Source: Neobacillus sp. FSL H8-0543
GTDB taxonomy: Bacteria; Bacillota; Bacilli; Bacillales; Cytobacillaceae
Length of the DNA stretch: 64,000 bases
Reading direction: 5' to 3'
NCBI RefSeq assembly: GCF_038592905.1
Contig: NZ_CP151943.1
Span: 2,728,001 to 2,792,000 of the forward strand
Numbering within the stretch: position 1 is the first letter of the stretch; every line of letters begins with the position of its first letter. The position numbers were made by a program, and so were the translations under genes. The notes beneath the pieces are model-generated. The model worked only from the letters and a program-made list of their open reading frames with translations, did not search any database and had not been told where the DNA came from. This document shows positions 16,885 to 25,604 of this stretch, in pieces.

Positions 16885-17322
16885 ATGAAATACTCATTAA
16901 GAAGAATTCGTTTAAGTTATATCGCTTGGTTTCGTTACACACGTTTTTTTAACCGTAATATGACCTGCAGCAATCGTCATTTAGCGAAGTGGGGATTAAG
17001 AACAGGTCAGTTTGATATTATTAGCCATTTAAAAGAAGGTGAGCGGGTTACACAATCAGAATTTGCGAGTCGACTAGCGGTGACCAACTCAAATATTACG
17101 CAAATCTTAAGCAAGTTAGAAGATGCAGGCTATATTCAACGCGAACAAAAGTGGAAGACAAAATATATTTCACTCACACCAATTGGGGTAGCACTACGAA
17201 ACGAAGTTGTCCCTGCGCAAGAACAATTCCAGGCAGAACAATTTGCGAATTTAACAGAAGATGAACTTGAACAGCTGATTCAGCTTCTAACAAAAGCAAA
17301 TCAAGGAGTGCATGAAGAGTGA
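16885..17322 (+). CDS. MarR family transcriptional regulator
   Basis: A 145-aa winged-helix regulator. The DNA-binding part is TQSEFASRLAVTNSNITQILSKLEDAGYIQRE (recognition helix and wing onset, residues about 55-86), and the wing is WKTKYISLTPIG. ATG 16885 is chosen for AGGAGG with 6-nt spacing; a longer frame from 16834 would cover operator 2. The gene overlaps the pirin gene by 4 nt. The same palindrome is found before the cupin gene, before this gene and before the DsbA-family gene, so it probably represses all four. Confidence 0.88.
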   Translation: MKYSLRRIRLSYIAWFRYTRFFNRNMTCSNRHLAKWGLRTGQFDIISHLKEGERVTQSEFASRLAVTNSNITQILSKLEDAGYIQREQKWKTKYISLTPIGVALRNEVVPAQEQFQAEQFANLTEDELEQLIQLLTKANQGVHEE

Positions 17323-18062
17323 ATATTTTACGAAATGAACAAGCTTATTCAAACGGTGGGGGTGTTTTTTCTTTACAAATTCGTCGACCAGGTTTAATCG
17401 ATGGAAATTTGGAAAAAGAGGACCATGCATTTGGTCCACTTAGCCGAATTGACCACGCAAAAATCGGGCAAGGCGCAATGATAAGTATGCATGAACACAT
17501 AAATGATGAAATTTTTAGTTATATGTGGCAAGGCGAAATGCTACATGAAGATTCAACAGGCTTGAAAGAATCTTGCTCACCAACAAAGCAAATGCTCATG
17601 GGTGCTGGGAAAAGCTTCTTCCATCAGGAATCAACACCAACAGGTCCAGTTGAAATGCTCCAAGTTTTTATCCGTCCGTCGGAAAAAGGTTTAGAGCCAC
17701 GCGTTCAATTTGCTGAAATGCAACTACCAGAAGTCAGTGAATGGCGTTTAATTGCAGGACCAACAAAATCGAATGCCCCACTTGAACTTCGTCAGCAAAT
17801 CATTGTTTATGATGTACATGGAAAAATAGACGAAGCCTTTACATTACCGTTTGTGGATGGCTATACACCCTGGCTGTATGTAATGGATGGCGAAATTACT
17901 GCACATGGGGAAACCCTACGTAAAGGGGATGCAATTTCAGATACTGCGGAAGTGTTAACAACAATCCAATTGACAAAGGATACAACGGTTGTGCTATTCC
18001 TAGTCGACCTAGAGGCACCCATGACACTTGCTGGTAATTTTAGTGGCGTCAAACGCTTTTAA
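17319..18062 (+). CDS. Pirin family protein (bicupin)
   Basis: A 247-aa pirin/YhhW-like protein. The N-terminal cupin carries the family segment FGPLSRIDHAKIGQG, then MHEHINDEIFSYMWQGEMLHEDS with clustered His metal ligands and SFFHQESTPTGPVEMLQVFIRP. The second cupin half (residues about 135-247) lacks obvious ligands, as usual. Some relatives are quercetin 2,3-dioxygenases; the substrate here is not known. It starts with GTG overlapping the MarR stop, so the two are translationally coupled. Redox or aromatic-compound stress is a reasonable guess from its neighbours. Confidence 0.88.
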   Translation: MNILRNEQAYSNGGGVFSLQIRRPGLIDGNLEKEDHAFGPLSRIDHAKIGQGAMISMHEHINDEIFSYMWQGEMLHEDSTGLKESCSPTKQMLMGAGKSFFHQESTPTGPVEMLQVFIRPSEKGLEPRVQFAEMQLPEVSEWRLIAGPTKSNAPLELRQQIIVYDVHGKIDEAFTLPFVDGYTPWLYVMDGEITAHGETLRKGDAISDTAEVLTTIQLTKDTTVVLFLVDLEAPMTLAGNFSGVKRF

Positions 18063-18117
18063 GATATAGAAATAAAAACAGGGCTTTCTCTTCAGGGATA
18101 TAAAATAAATGACGAAA

Positions 18118-18143
18118 TTATCATTTAATGTATAAAATGATAA
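18118..18143. promoter_or_regulatory. MarR-type operator, site 3
   Basis: TTATCATTT-AATGTATA-AAATGATAA, an exact 9-bp inverted repeat whose core ATCATTT-N8-AAATGAT is identical in its arms to site 1. It lies 23 nt before the DsbA-family start. Confidence 0.65.
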
Positions 18144-18165
18144 CGAATGAATGGAGGATACACTG

Positions 18166-19068
18166 ATGACTAATACGAAGGTAAAAGTATTCCAATTTAC
18201 AGACCCAGCTTGTACATGGTGTTGGGGTAGTGAACCGATTATGCGAAAATTAGAAACCTATTATGGTGGTCAAATTCAGAATGAATTTATTATGGGTGGG
18301 TTAGTACCAGATATTCGTGAATTTTTCGATTCATACAATAACATCGGTGGAAACGCTAATGAATCCAATAAAAGTGTTGCTTCACATTGGCTTGAGGCTT
18401 CAGAAAGACATGGAATGCCAGTTCAAGCTGAAGGATTTGCACTTTTTTCTGATGAACATCCATCTACATTTCCAATGAATATTGCCTATAAAGCTGCACA
18501 GTTTGAGGATTATGAGTTAGCAGATAAGTTTTTAAGAAGAATGCGTGAAGCCGTTGCAGCGGAAGCAGTACCAGCAAATCAAACCGAAAAACTGATTGAA
18601 CTAGCACAGGAATCAGGACTGGATATCGGAAAGTTTCTACAGCATTTTACAGATGGTTCTGCGGAGGAAGCCTTCCAAAAAGATTTAAAAACAACTTATC
18701 AATATAAAGCACAAGGATTTCCAAGCTTCCTTGTACAATTTGGTGAGAAAGGTGTTATGTTAAGAGGTTATCAAGTATTTGACAATTTCAAAAACGTCAT
18801 TGATCATTTGTCGGATCATACTGTCAAAGGGCAAGAGATAGACGAAACAGAAGAAAATATTTTAGCTTTCATTGAAAAATATGATCGAGTAGTGAAACAT
18901 GAAATTAAAGTATGCTTTGATTTACAAGACACGCAATTAGATGAAATTCTTCAACAACTAGAGGATAAAAAGTTAATTACGGTAAAGCCTATTGCGAATG
19001 GATTTTATGTGGAAATAAAAAAATCACCATTAGCATGTGACCCTAAAACGGGGATTTGCAATATTTAA
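18166..19068 (+). CDS. DsbA/FrnE-type thioredoxin-fold protein
   Basis: A 300-aa cytosolic thioredoxin-fold protein without a signal peptide. The redox motif CTWC lies in FTDPACTWCWGSEPIMRKL (residues about 9-27), a helical insertion follows, and the cis-Pro region is QGFPSFLVQFG. The about 75-aa C-terminal extension (EENILAFIEKYDRVVKHE) looks like a small helical domain and ends in a Cys-containing tail (ACDPKTGIC). FrnE-like oxidoreductase is the best family call; SpxH-like adaptors are more distant. GGAGG is 8 nt before ATG 18166. MarR site 3 is directly upstream. Confidence 0.82.
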   Translation: MTNTKVKVFQFTDPACTWCWGSEPIMRKLETYYGGQIQNEFIMGGLVPDIREFFDSYNNIGGNANESNKSVASHWLEASERHGMPVQAEGFALFSDEHPSTFPMNIAYKAAQFEDYELADKFLRRMREAVAAEAVPANQTEKLIELAQESGLDIGKFLQHFTDGSAEEAFQKDLKTTYQYKAQGFPSFLVQFGEKGVMLRGYQVFDNFKNVIDHLSDHTVKGQEIDETEENILAFIEKYDRVVKHEIKVCFDLQDTQLDEILQQLEDKKLITVKPIANGFYVEIKKSPLACDPKTGICNI

Positions 19069-19133
19069 TAGTGTAGTTTTCAGTAATATCAAGCATAAGA
19101 AAATTTCATTCTTAATGAATATATAAAAGAGGT

Positions 19134-19177
19134 TGGAGCATTTTACAGATGTAATTCTGTTTATGCTCCATTTTTTT
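19134..19177 (+). terminator. Intrinsic terminator after the DsbA-family gene
   Basis: TGGAGCAT..ACAGA pairs with TCTGT..ATGCTCCA, followed by TTTTTTT. Confidence 0.85.
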
Positions 19178-19224
19178 GATGGGAACTGAATAAAATAAAC
19201 TGGTATTCGATTAATAACAAAAAC

Positions 19225-19444
19225 GGTGATGCTGAAATGGGAATGAGTGGACTTGTGATTAGCTTTGCACCAGCCATTGGACTGGACCTTATCAGGTTGG
19301 ATCATCGACAATGTTAAATGGAATCAAATAACCTTTATTGTTGCAGGTATCATAGCATTTGTCGGATTGTTGCTTTCTTTTGCACTTCATAAGAAAGCAA
19401 AACAAGGGAAAATTACACTGTATGGTCAACTGATTAGAAGATAA
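19225..19444 (+). pseudogene. MFS drug transporter remnant (DHA2 type), last about 70 codons
   Basis: The translation GMSGLVISFAPAIG, then after a +1 shift near 19280 TLSGWIIDNVKWNQITF and IVAGIIAFVGLLLSFALHK, is the last two membrane segments of a 14-TM DHA2-family exporter. Nothing upstream of about 19225 belongs to it. It is truncated and frameshifted, so non-functional. Confidence 0.7.
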
Positions 19445-19472
19445 GATATTAATTTACTAAAGGAGACAATAA

Positions 19473-20595
19473 ATGAATAAGAAATATCAACCTATATTTG
19501 AACCATTTACTCTACCTTCAAGCGTGGAACTTAAAAATCGAGTGTTAATGGCACCGATGACGAATTCATCTTCCCTTGAGGATGGAGGAGTATCAGAGCA
19601 AGAACTTGCCTACTATCGTGAACGTTCTGGAGGAGTAGGTGCGGTTATTACAGCATGTACCCATGTTGTACAGGGGGGGGAAAGGTTTTCCAAATGAAAT
19701 TGGTATAGATAATGATTCATTAATTCCTGGATTAAAAAAGTTAGCAAGTACGATCCAAGAACAAGGTGCAAAAGCTATTTTACAAATTTTCCATGCTGGA
19801 AGAATGGCACGTCCAGAGTTATTACCTGATGGTCAGACGGTTTCAGCAAGTGCTGTAGCTCCTGAACGTGAAGGTGCAGTTGTTCCAAGAGAAATGACTG
19901 AAGTAGAAATTGTTAATACAATCGAAGCATTTGGAGATGCAACACGTCGCGCAATTGAAGCAGGTTTTGATGGAATTGAAATTCATGGTGCTAACACATA
20001 CTTAATTCAACAATTCCTTTCCCCTCATTCCAATCGCAGAACCGATAAATGGGGAGGCACCATTGAAAAAAGGATGGCGTTTCCTCTAGCAATAATTGAA
20101 AGCGTCAAAAAAGCAGTAGCCGATCACGCAAAAGCTCCATTTATAGTTGGATATAGACTTTCTCCTGAAGAAAGAGAAAATCCTGGAATCACATTGGAAG
20201 ATACTCTCCAATTTGTGGACACATTAGCAGATCAGAAATTAGACTACATCCATGTTTCCGTAGGAGATTTCTGGAGTGGTTCCATGCGTGATGACACTGA
20301 TAAAAGGTCACGTGTTTTACTAATTCAAGAACGTGTGGGAAACAGTGTACCAGTAATGGGCGTTGGCGGACTATCTTCACCAGAAGATGTTATGAAGGCA
20401 CTTGACACTGGAGTACCTTTATTATCATTAGGTCATGCTCTAATTATGGAACCAAAATGGGTAGAAAAGGTTATAAACGATCAGGAAGCAGAAATTCGTA
20501 AAACATTGCCTAGAACAGATCAAAAAGAGTTAGTTATTCCTGATAATATGTGGAGAATGATTATCAATGCAAAGGGATGGTTTCCTGTTGTTTGA
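19473..20595 (+). pseudogene. NADH:flavin oxidoreductase (old yellow enzyme family), frameshifted at a G8 tract
   Basis: The whole about 373-codon gene of a YqiG-like FMN oxidoreductase is present. The N-terminal part PFTLPSSVELKNRVLMAPMTN runs to VVQGG; at the G8 run (19673-19680) the frame shifts by one, and the sense frame resumes KGFPNEIGIDND. The later parts carry the FMN/substrate motifs IHGANTYLIQQFLSPHSNRRTD and GVGGLSSPEDVMKAL. AAAGGAGA lies before the ATG. One G fewer would restore the enzyme, so it is a sequencing error, a recent loss, or a slippage-prone tract. Confidence 0.85.
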
Positions 20596-20688
20596 GAAGA
20601 ATGTAAGGAAATTATTTAAAAAATGCTCTACTCTACTGGTTACTCCTTTTGTTAATAGGTTGAGTAACAAATAGATGTTTAATATATC

Positions 20689-20725
20689 GGGCGCACTTCT
20701 TAAGTAAGAAGGCGTCTTCTTTTAT
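20689..20725 (+). terminator. Probable terminator after the flavin oxidoreductase
   Basis: GGCGCACTTCTTA and TAAGAAGGCGTC form an imperfect stem with a minimal loop, followed by TTCTTTTATT. Confidence 0.5.
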
Positions 20726-21824
20726 TAGGCAATTATGTTGAAAAAACACCATTAAAGTAAATTGGATATACAAATTAATGTTGAATATGAAGGATTGCAC
20801 ATTAACTCCGTAGGATTTTGGAATAAGAAAAAACAATAAGGTCAGTTGTTTTTATATTATGAATCATTTAAGCATCTGCTTCTTAAACGTCATTTCATAA
20901 AGAAAGATAACCTTTTTTTAAGAAAAGTTTATTTTGAGTTTATTTTCAGTTCATTTCCCATTATTGCTGCTAATCAACAATAAAGGACCTCGGAATTCAA
21001 TATTGCTAGGTTAGAGAGGCAGAAGTCACATAATCTTTCCTTAGTTGCTAAGTAGAGATTATATGACTATCAAAGTTTTGAAATCAATTAGCAGCTTCTC
21101 CTTATCAACAGAGCTGTAAACACTAAACTATATTTAACACTTTTTAACGAAACCTAACCACTTTTCACTCATTATTACAAAACCGCCTCTCGACAAACTC
21201 CTCACTTCAAAAATCACTCAAACCCCTCTACACCAGCAGAAACAACAAATCCAATCAAATGTTTGATTAGTAAAAGTTTCACTAACTAATCAATTGATTA
21301 AATACGGCCAAAACCCTTTCGTAAAACGAACATAGCCCAGTTTGTTAGTAGGAATTCTGTCGATGCTAGGTCTCAGCCTTCGATAAATATATTCAAAATT
21401 AACTTATAAAAACGATTAACCTACAAAAATTGACATGTTTTGATACTACACAAACGATTGATTAAAACCACCCCAGCCATTGATAAATAGAGAGTTTCTA
21501 TTAGAAAATGCGTCGAAATATGTCCATCCTGTACATAGCGACATTCTTCTAACTCATCACCCAAAGTTTAATGAAACAAACATGGGAGTCTCTCTGCATT
21601 TCATCTTGCCCCACTGGCCCAAATCTTACGATTTGGCTTATAGATGTTATTATTTTATGTATTTAATGCCGAACTAAGACGGTAGAAAAGAGCCACTACA
21701 ACCGTTCCCCTGGCTCCTGTAAGACCACTAGATTCCGAGGATAAACTGGAAATTCTCTGGATGGTGCCTGGTTCATCCGGAGTGAAAAACATACTGGCGG
21801 GAAAATCTGCCCACCCTAATATTC
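20726..21824. other. About 1.1 kb without a supportable gene
   Basis: Short open frames here lack ribosome sites and family likeness. Around 21252-21303 there are two palindromic boxes, AATCAAATGTTTGATT and TAATCAATTGATTA, 20 nt apart, and a related ATTGATTAAA at about 21459. They look like orphan operator sites of a lost regulator. Otherwise I see only degraded AT-rich DNA. Confidence 0.4.
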
Positions 21825-22064
21825 TCAATTTGCCGTTTCAAATTTAACCTGAGCTAATGCAGCCCTTAACTGTTTTTCAATTTCTTCATCACTATGGCCA
21901 AATTTTTTTAGTTCCTCTACCATTTCATCTGCTTCATAATACTTATCAACAAGTTTATACTCTTCACGTGTAAGTCCATATGTATTTGATGAACAACCTA
22001 CCAGCATTAAATTGAAACTTAATCCTGCAATTGCAATACCTTTAAATAATTTTTTCATTTTCAT
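21825..22064 (-). CDS. Small lipoprotein, 79 aa
   Basis: MKMKKLFKGIAIAGLSF is a clear signal region with lipobox LVGC at residues 21-24. The mature part is a short, highly charged helical peptide (EEYKLVDKYYEADEMVEELKK, with DEEIEKQLRAALAQVKF). It would be anchored to the outer face of the membrane. The function is unknown and it has no operon partner. A GGGGGTAAGG stretch lies upstream of the ATG. Confidence 0.7.
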   Translation of the reverse strand: MKMKKLFKGIAIAGLSFNLMLVGCSSNTYGLTREEYKLVDKYYEADEMVEELKKFGHSDEEIEKQLRAALAQVKFETAN

Positions 22065-22248
22065 TTTAAACCTTACCCCCTATTTTTTATGTTTTATAGT
22101 TTATGGTTTGTATATTTTGTGTAACAATTAGCCTCATTTTCATACTTTACCGCATTAAACTTTAGCTGAGCAAGGGTCTGACCCCAATGTCTGTTGTTGA
22201 AATTTGCTTATCTGGCTGAAAGATAAACATAGATAAGCATGCAAAGAG

Positions 22249-22283
22249 ACCACTTGGCGGGTGATAACCAAGTGGCCTATTTG
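22249..22283 (-). terminator. Hairpin after the HupE-like gene
   Basis: CCACTTGG and CCAAGTGG form a strong 8-10 bp stem just past the HupE stop. The following sequence on the minus strand is only moderately T-rich. A separate short palindrome, GGGTCTGACCCC, is nearby at about 22174-22185. Confidence 0.55.
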
Positions 22284-22295
22284 TGCTTCTTTCTT

Positions 22296-23384
22296 TTAAC
22301 CTATGCGCTGGACGAACCAGAAGAGGCCCATGGCCATGATAAGGGTGGAGCTGGTTGTGACGAAAACGGGAAAACGTTTGTACTTTCTGGCCATGGCAAG
22401 CAATGGAAAGACGAGTGCGATGATGGCGATCTGGCCGATTTCGACACCAAGGTTGAAAAAGAGCAGCGATGACGCGACGGTGCTGCTAGAGAGCTCCATT
22501 TCCTGCAAGATTCCGGCAAATCCGAAGCCATGGATGAGGCCGAACAGGAGGGTGATGATCCAGCGTTTTTTCAATTTCCACTTAGTCATGTTTTCGATTG
22601 CGACAAAAACGATGCTGAGGGCAATCGCTGCCTCTACCAATTGGCTAGGAAGTGAAACGATGCCGAGTGTTGCAAGGCCAAGTGTGATGCTATGGCCAAG
22701 TGTAAAAGCGGTGACAACCTCAACGACCCGGCCGAGTGAAATAGCCGCTGGGAGGATTAGGCACAGCACGAATAAAATATGGTCATAGCCTGTAATGATA
22801 TGTTGAATTCCAAGGATGACGAAATTCGAAGCCTGACGAAGCCAGTTCCGATCGCCGATGACTAATTCTCGTTCGGCAATGGTAAACGTGAATTCTTGGG
22901 TTTCATTTTCGCCATCGATGGTGGCAAAGTTAATGTGTGATCGGTTGATATCGTCGACAAATAAATCATATGCGATGCGGGTTGATTCTCCACCGCATGA
23001 GTACTCCATTTGTAAGTGTGCGAGGGGATAATTATCGCTCGTCATGCTGACGTTTGTCCCGGTCACTTGCGGTTCGCAAATAAGTTCGTCACGGTAAACA
23101 TGCATGCCTGCAGTTATGTAATTCGTAAGGGTTTCTTCATTTTTGGATAGTACTTCTTCCATTTTCTGTATCGAATCTGCGGATTCAAAAGCAGCAATAA
23201 ACCCGAATGCCTCAGCAAGCTCAGAAAAATCAAGAGCAAGGTCTATTTCAACTCCATCGGATCCGTCCTGAACGTCCATATAGCCATAGCTGTTGGCGTG
23301 GGCACTTGCCTTAGTTGGAAGGAAGCTTGTCAGTAAGAGTACGAATAAAAGGATGAAAGAATTCAGAGTAAGTAGTTGTTTCAT
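22296..23384 (-). CDS. HupE/UreJ-family membrane protein with exported N-terminal domain
   Basis: 362 aa from ATG 23384. It has a signal peptide (SFILLFVLLLTSFLPTKASA), an extracytoplasmic domain of about 160 aa, then the HupE/UreJ_2 membrane domain with GIQHIITGYDHILFVLCLIL, TAFTLGHSITLGLATLG and LLFGLIHGFGFAGIL. The conserved His/Asp residues suggest metal handling, but the substrate is unknown. It is the second gene after the metallophosphoesterase, across an intercistronic hairpin. GC content is visibly higher than in neighbours, hinting at transfer. GGAAGGAG lies 11 nt upstream. Confidence 0.82.
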   Translation of the reverse strand: MKQLLTLNSFILLFVLLLTSFLPTKASAHANSYGYMDVQDGSDGVEIDLALDFSELAEAFGFIAAFESADSIQKMEEVLSKNEETLTNYITAGMHVYRDELICEPQVTGTNVSMTSDNYPLAHLQMEYSCGGESTRIAYDLFVDDINRSHINFATIDGENETQEFTFTIAERELVIGDRNWLRQASNFVILGIQHIITGYDHILFVLCLILPAAISLGRVVEVVTAFTLGHSITLGLATLGIVSLPSQLVEAAIALSIVFVAIENMTKWKLKKRWIITLLFGLIHGFGFAGILQEMELSSSTVASSLLFFNLGVEIGQIAIIALVFPLLAMARKYKRFPVFVTTSSTLIMAMGLFWFVQRIG

Positions 23385-23424
23385 ATAAGGTGGGGCTCCT
23401 TCCTTTTTAAAAAATGTTCCTTTG

Positions 23425-23480
23425 GAAAACAGGGGAATGGAGATGGTATCGTAGTGATCCATCTCCATCCTTGTTTTCTA
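23425..23480. other. Long intercistronic stem-loop
   Basis: GAAAACA-GGGGAATGGAGATGG pairs with CCATCTCCATCCTTGTTTTC, about 20 bp with a 12-nt loop. It fills the gap between the phosphoesterase stop and the HupE gene. It could be a leaky terminator or an mRNA processing/stability element. Confidence 0.6.
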
Positions 23481-24836
23481 TTACTTTGCTGTTTTAATCT
23501 CTTTTATCTGCTTCTCACCGCTTGGCGTTTTATTGATGTCGAAAGCGTCATACAATTCGCCAGTGGCAGTACGGGCTTCATAGGAAAGTTTGTTTCCGTC
23601 AACCGTAACCAGCTGATAATGCTGTGTATCCTTGCTTGCTTTTTTCACTTCGGCACCATTATCATCCCAGTTTTTCGTTGTAGTGTCGTACATCTTAGGA
23701 CCGGAAACAGAAACAACGAAGACGGTGTCGGCTTTTTCGCTCATTGCATTTGTTCCTTCAGAAACATTTGTGACCATGCCGCGCGCGTAGCTGTGGTCAT
23801 GTCCTTGAAGAACGAGATCCACACTGTGCTTTTCGATGACAGGAAGTAGCTTGTCACGAACTTCTTCGTTATTGCGACCAGGAGAAGTTGAAAAAATTGG
23901 ATGGTGGAATGTCAAAACGGTCCACTTGTTCGGGTTATTGGTAAGGACTTCTTCTAGCCATGCGATTTGCTTGTCTAGGTCCACGCCACGAACGTTCGTA
24001 TCAAGGGTAACGATACGCATGCCTTGATAATCGGTGTAGTAGACATTTTCCATAAATTCGGCAGGTCCGTTTTCAGGAAAAGCAAATTGTGGCTGCCAGT
24101 ATGGGGAGAGTCCTTTTGGTGAGCCTTTGACGATTTTTGAATATTCGTGGTTTCCTGGAGCAGCAATGCTAGGAACCATGCCATTGATCCAACCGCCGGC
24201 TTCGAACCATTCACCCCATTGCTCATCGGCATCTCCGTGGTTGATCAAGTCACCTGCATGGATGATGAAGTCAGCATCAGGCATGTCGGAATAGGCATTA
24301 CGGATAACACGGGACCAATGTTCTTTTATGTCGTTTTGCGCGTCGCCAACATAAAGGAAGGAGAATGGCTCAGCCTGTTTGGAAGCTGTTTCGAATTCAA
24401 ACCACTCGCTCCAGTTAACGCCGTCTCCGACCCGGTACAAGTACTTTGTTTCCGGATTGAGGTCTTCAAAGTTAACGGTGTGGTATTTTGATGTGTATTC
24501 CTGATTTCCTTTTACTTCACTTGAGCTTTCGGCATTAATGGTGACCGCTTGCTGCTTGAAGGAAGGGCCATCCCCAGCAACAGCAATCTGGGCTTGTGGT
24601 GTGACTACGCTAGTATCGGTGCGCCACGTAACAGCTTGAGTAGTGGCAGTGTCACCTTTCCAGTTCAGGATTACACGGTCTGGAACAGGGGTAGGCTTGT
24701 ACGTCTCCGAAGCCGGATATTTTGTTGCTGTCAGGTCGGCAAGGACAACATTCATCGTCGGAACTGCGCCAACCAGCAAGGCTGATAGTAAAATTGTTCT
24801 GCTTTTCGAGGTGCTGAACATCTTCTTAACATTCAT
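23481..24836 (-). CDS. Secreted purple-acid-phosphatase-like metallophosphoesterase
   Basis: A 451-aa exported protein: signal peptide (TILLSALLVGAVPTMNVVLA), an N-terminal fibronectin-III-like PAP domain (residues about 45-150), then a calcineurin-type phosphoesterase. The metal motifs are all present: GDAQ, GDLINHG, GNHE, FHHP and GHDHSYARG. It would hydrolyse phosphate esters outside the cell, with a dinuclear metal centre. The substrate and the PhoP dependence are unknown; I saw no clear Pho box. It is probably the first gene of a two-gene unit with the HupE-like protein. GC is higher than in flanking genes. Confidence 0.88.
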   Translation of the reverse strand: MNVKKMFSTSKSRTILLSALLVGAVPTMNVVLADLTATKYPASETYKPTPVPDRVILNWKGDTATTQAVTWRTDTSVVTPQAQIAVAGDGPSFKQQAVTINAESSSEVKGNQEYTSKYHTVNFEDLNPETKYLYRVGDGVNWSEWFEFETASKQAEPFSFLYVGDAQNDIKEHWSRVIRNAYSDMPDADFIIHAGDLINHGDADEQWGEWFEAGGWINGMVPSIAAPGNHEYSKIVKGSPKGLSPYWQPQFAFPENGPAEFMENVYYTDYQGMRIVTLDTNVRGVDLDKQIAWLEEVLTNNPNKWTVLTFHHPIFSTSPGRNNEEVRDKLLPVIEKHSVDLVLQGHDHSYARGMVTNVSEGTNAMSEKADTVFVVSVSGPKMYDTTTKNWDDNGAEVKKASKDTQHYQLVTVDGNKLSYEARTATGELYDAFDINKTPSGEKQIKEIKTAK

Positions 24837-25312
24837 TCAATCCATCTCCCTTTGTACGAATATGTATTACGATTCAATCATAGGATAGAGTTATTTAGCG
24901 GATGTATGAATAGAGTAAAGAAATGGTAAACCAGGACAAAATGGGAAAATAGGCGAGGTATGGGGGGAATTGACACTTCCTCTTATCATTTAAGAGTGTA
25001 GATTTTCACTATCGATGATGAATTACTAGGCAACTGTACCCAAGTCGAGATTTGTGACCGTTTAATTTTTAAAATATTTATGATTTTTTTGTTAAATTTG
25101 TAAATATGAAAAGCCAAATCTAGTGGCGAATTATAACTTTTTAAAACATCTGACAGAAATTTCGTCGAGCTAATGAATAAGCTTAGCAAGGGCTTCGTTG
25201 AAATGATTCCATCCTTTTGACGCAGCCCTTAACTGTTGTTGTCCAGAAAAAAACTCAACTAAATAAAACAATTCACAAGGAACATGTAGTCAACACGAAG
25301 AAAGCCTGCTAT
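24837..25312. other. Non-coding gap
   Basis: No supportable gene. The part from about 25190 to 25312 may be the heavily degraded 3' tail of the adjacent transposase remnant on the minus strand. The rest is AT-rich sequence upstream of the phosphoesterase gene. Confidence 0.4.
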
Positions 25313-25562
25313 AATTGACACTTTGCAAGGTGAAGCAGCGACATGGGCGATATGAAGAAAACATCAATGCTTCAGCGGATGCCATATATTCGAATGATTT
25401 CAGCATCGCAAAGGGTCGTATCGGTACTGAGCACAGCCAGCCATTCGCTTCGCTTGTTGCGGTTTTGTACGAACACGATTCTCACAGCGAATCCGTTTTT
25501 CGTCTTTGCAATCACGGAACCATCGTTTAGACCGGTTTTTTCGGTGCGAAACTTGAGGTAAT
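25313..25562 (-). mobile_element. IS4-family transposase remnant
   Basis: The minus strand from 25562 translates as FRTEKTGLNDGSVIAKTKNG, then VRIVFVQNRNKRSEWLAVLS, TDTTLCDAEIIRIYGIR, a TGA where IS4 transposases have Trp, then SIDVFF. This is the DDE C-terminal region with the family's Y-x-x-R-W-x-I-E segment damaged. Both ends are missing, and no terminal repeats were found. It abuts the triple RidA gene. Confidence 0.75.
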
Positions 25563-25604
25563 AAATATATCTATTAAAACATTTATCTAAAAGGGGAAAA
25601 CATC

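Noticed and set aside
21480..21677. 65-codon open frame
   Set aside because: No ribosome site, no recognisable family, and it lies in degraded sequence.
22174..22185. GGGTCTGACCCC palindrome as a REP-type mobile element
   Set aside because: Single copy in this window, with no Y1 transposase or flanking repeat; kept only as a remark.
22303..22788. 161-codon plus-strand frame
   Set aside because: It is antisense to the HupE-like membrane domain, in a high-GC gene where spurious open frames are common.
25315..25561. Two plus-strand open frames of 71-72 codons
   Set aside because: They are the complement of an IS4 transposase remnant, which explains the open reading.
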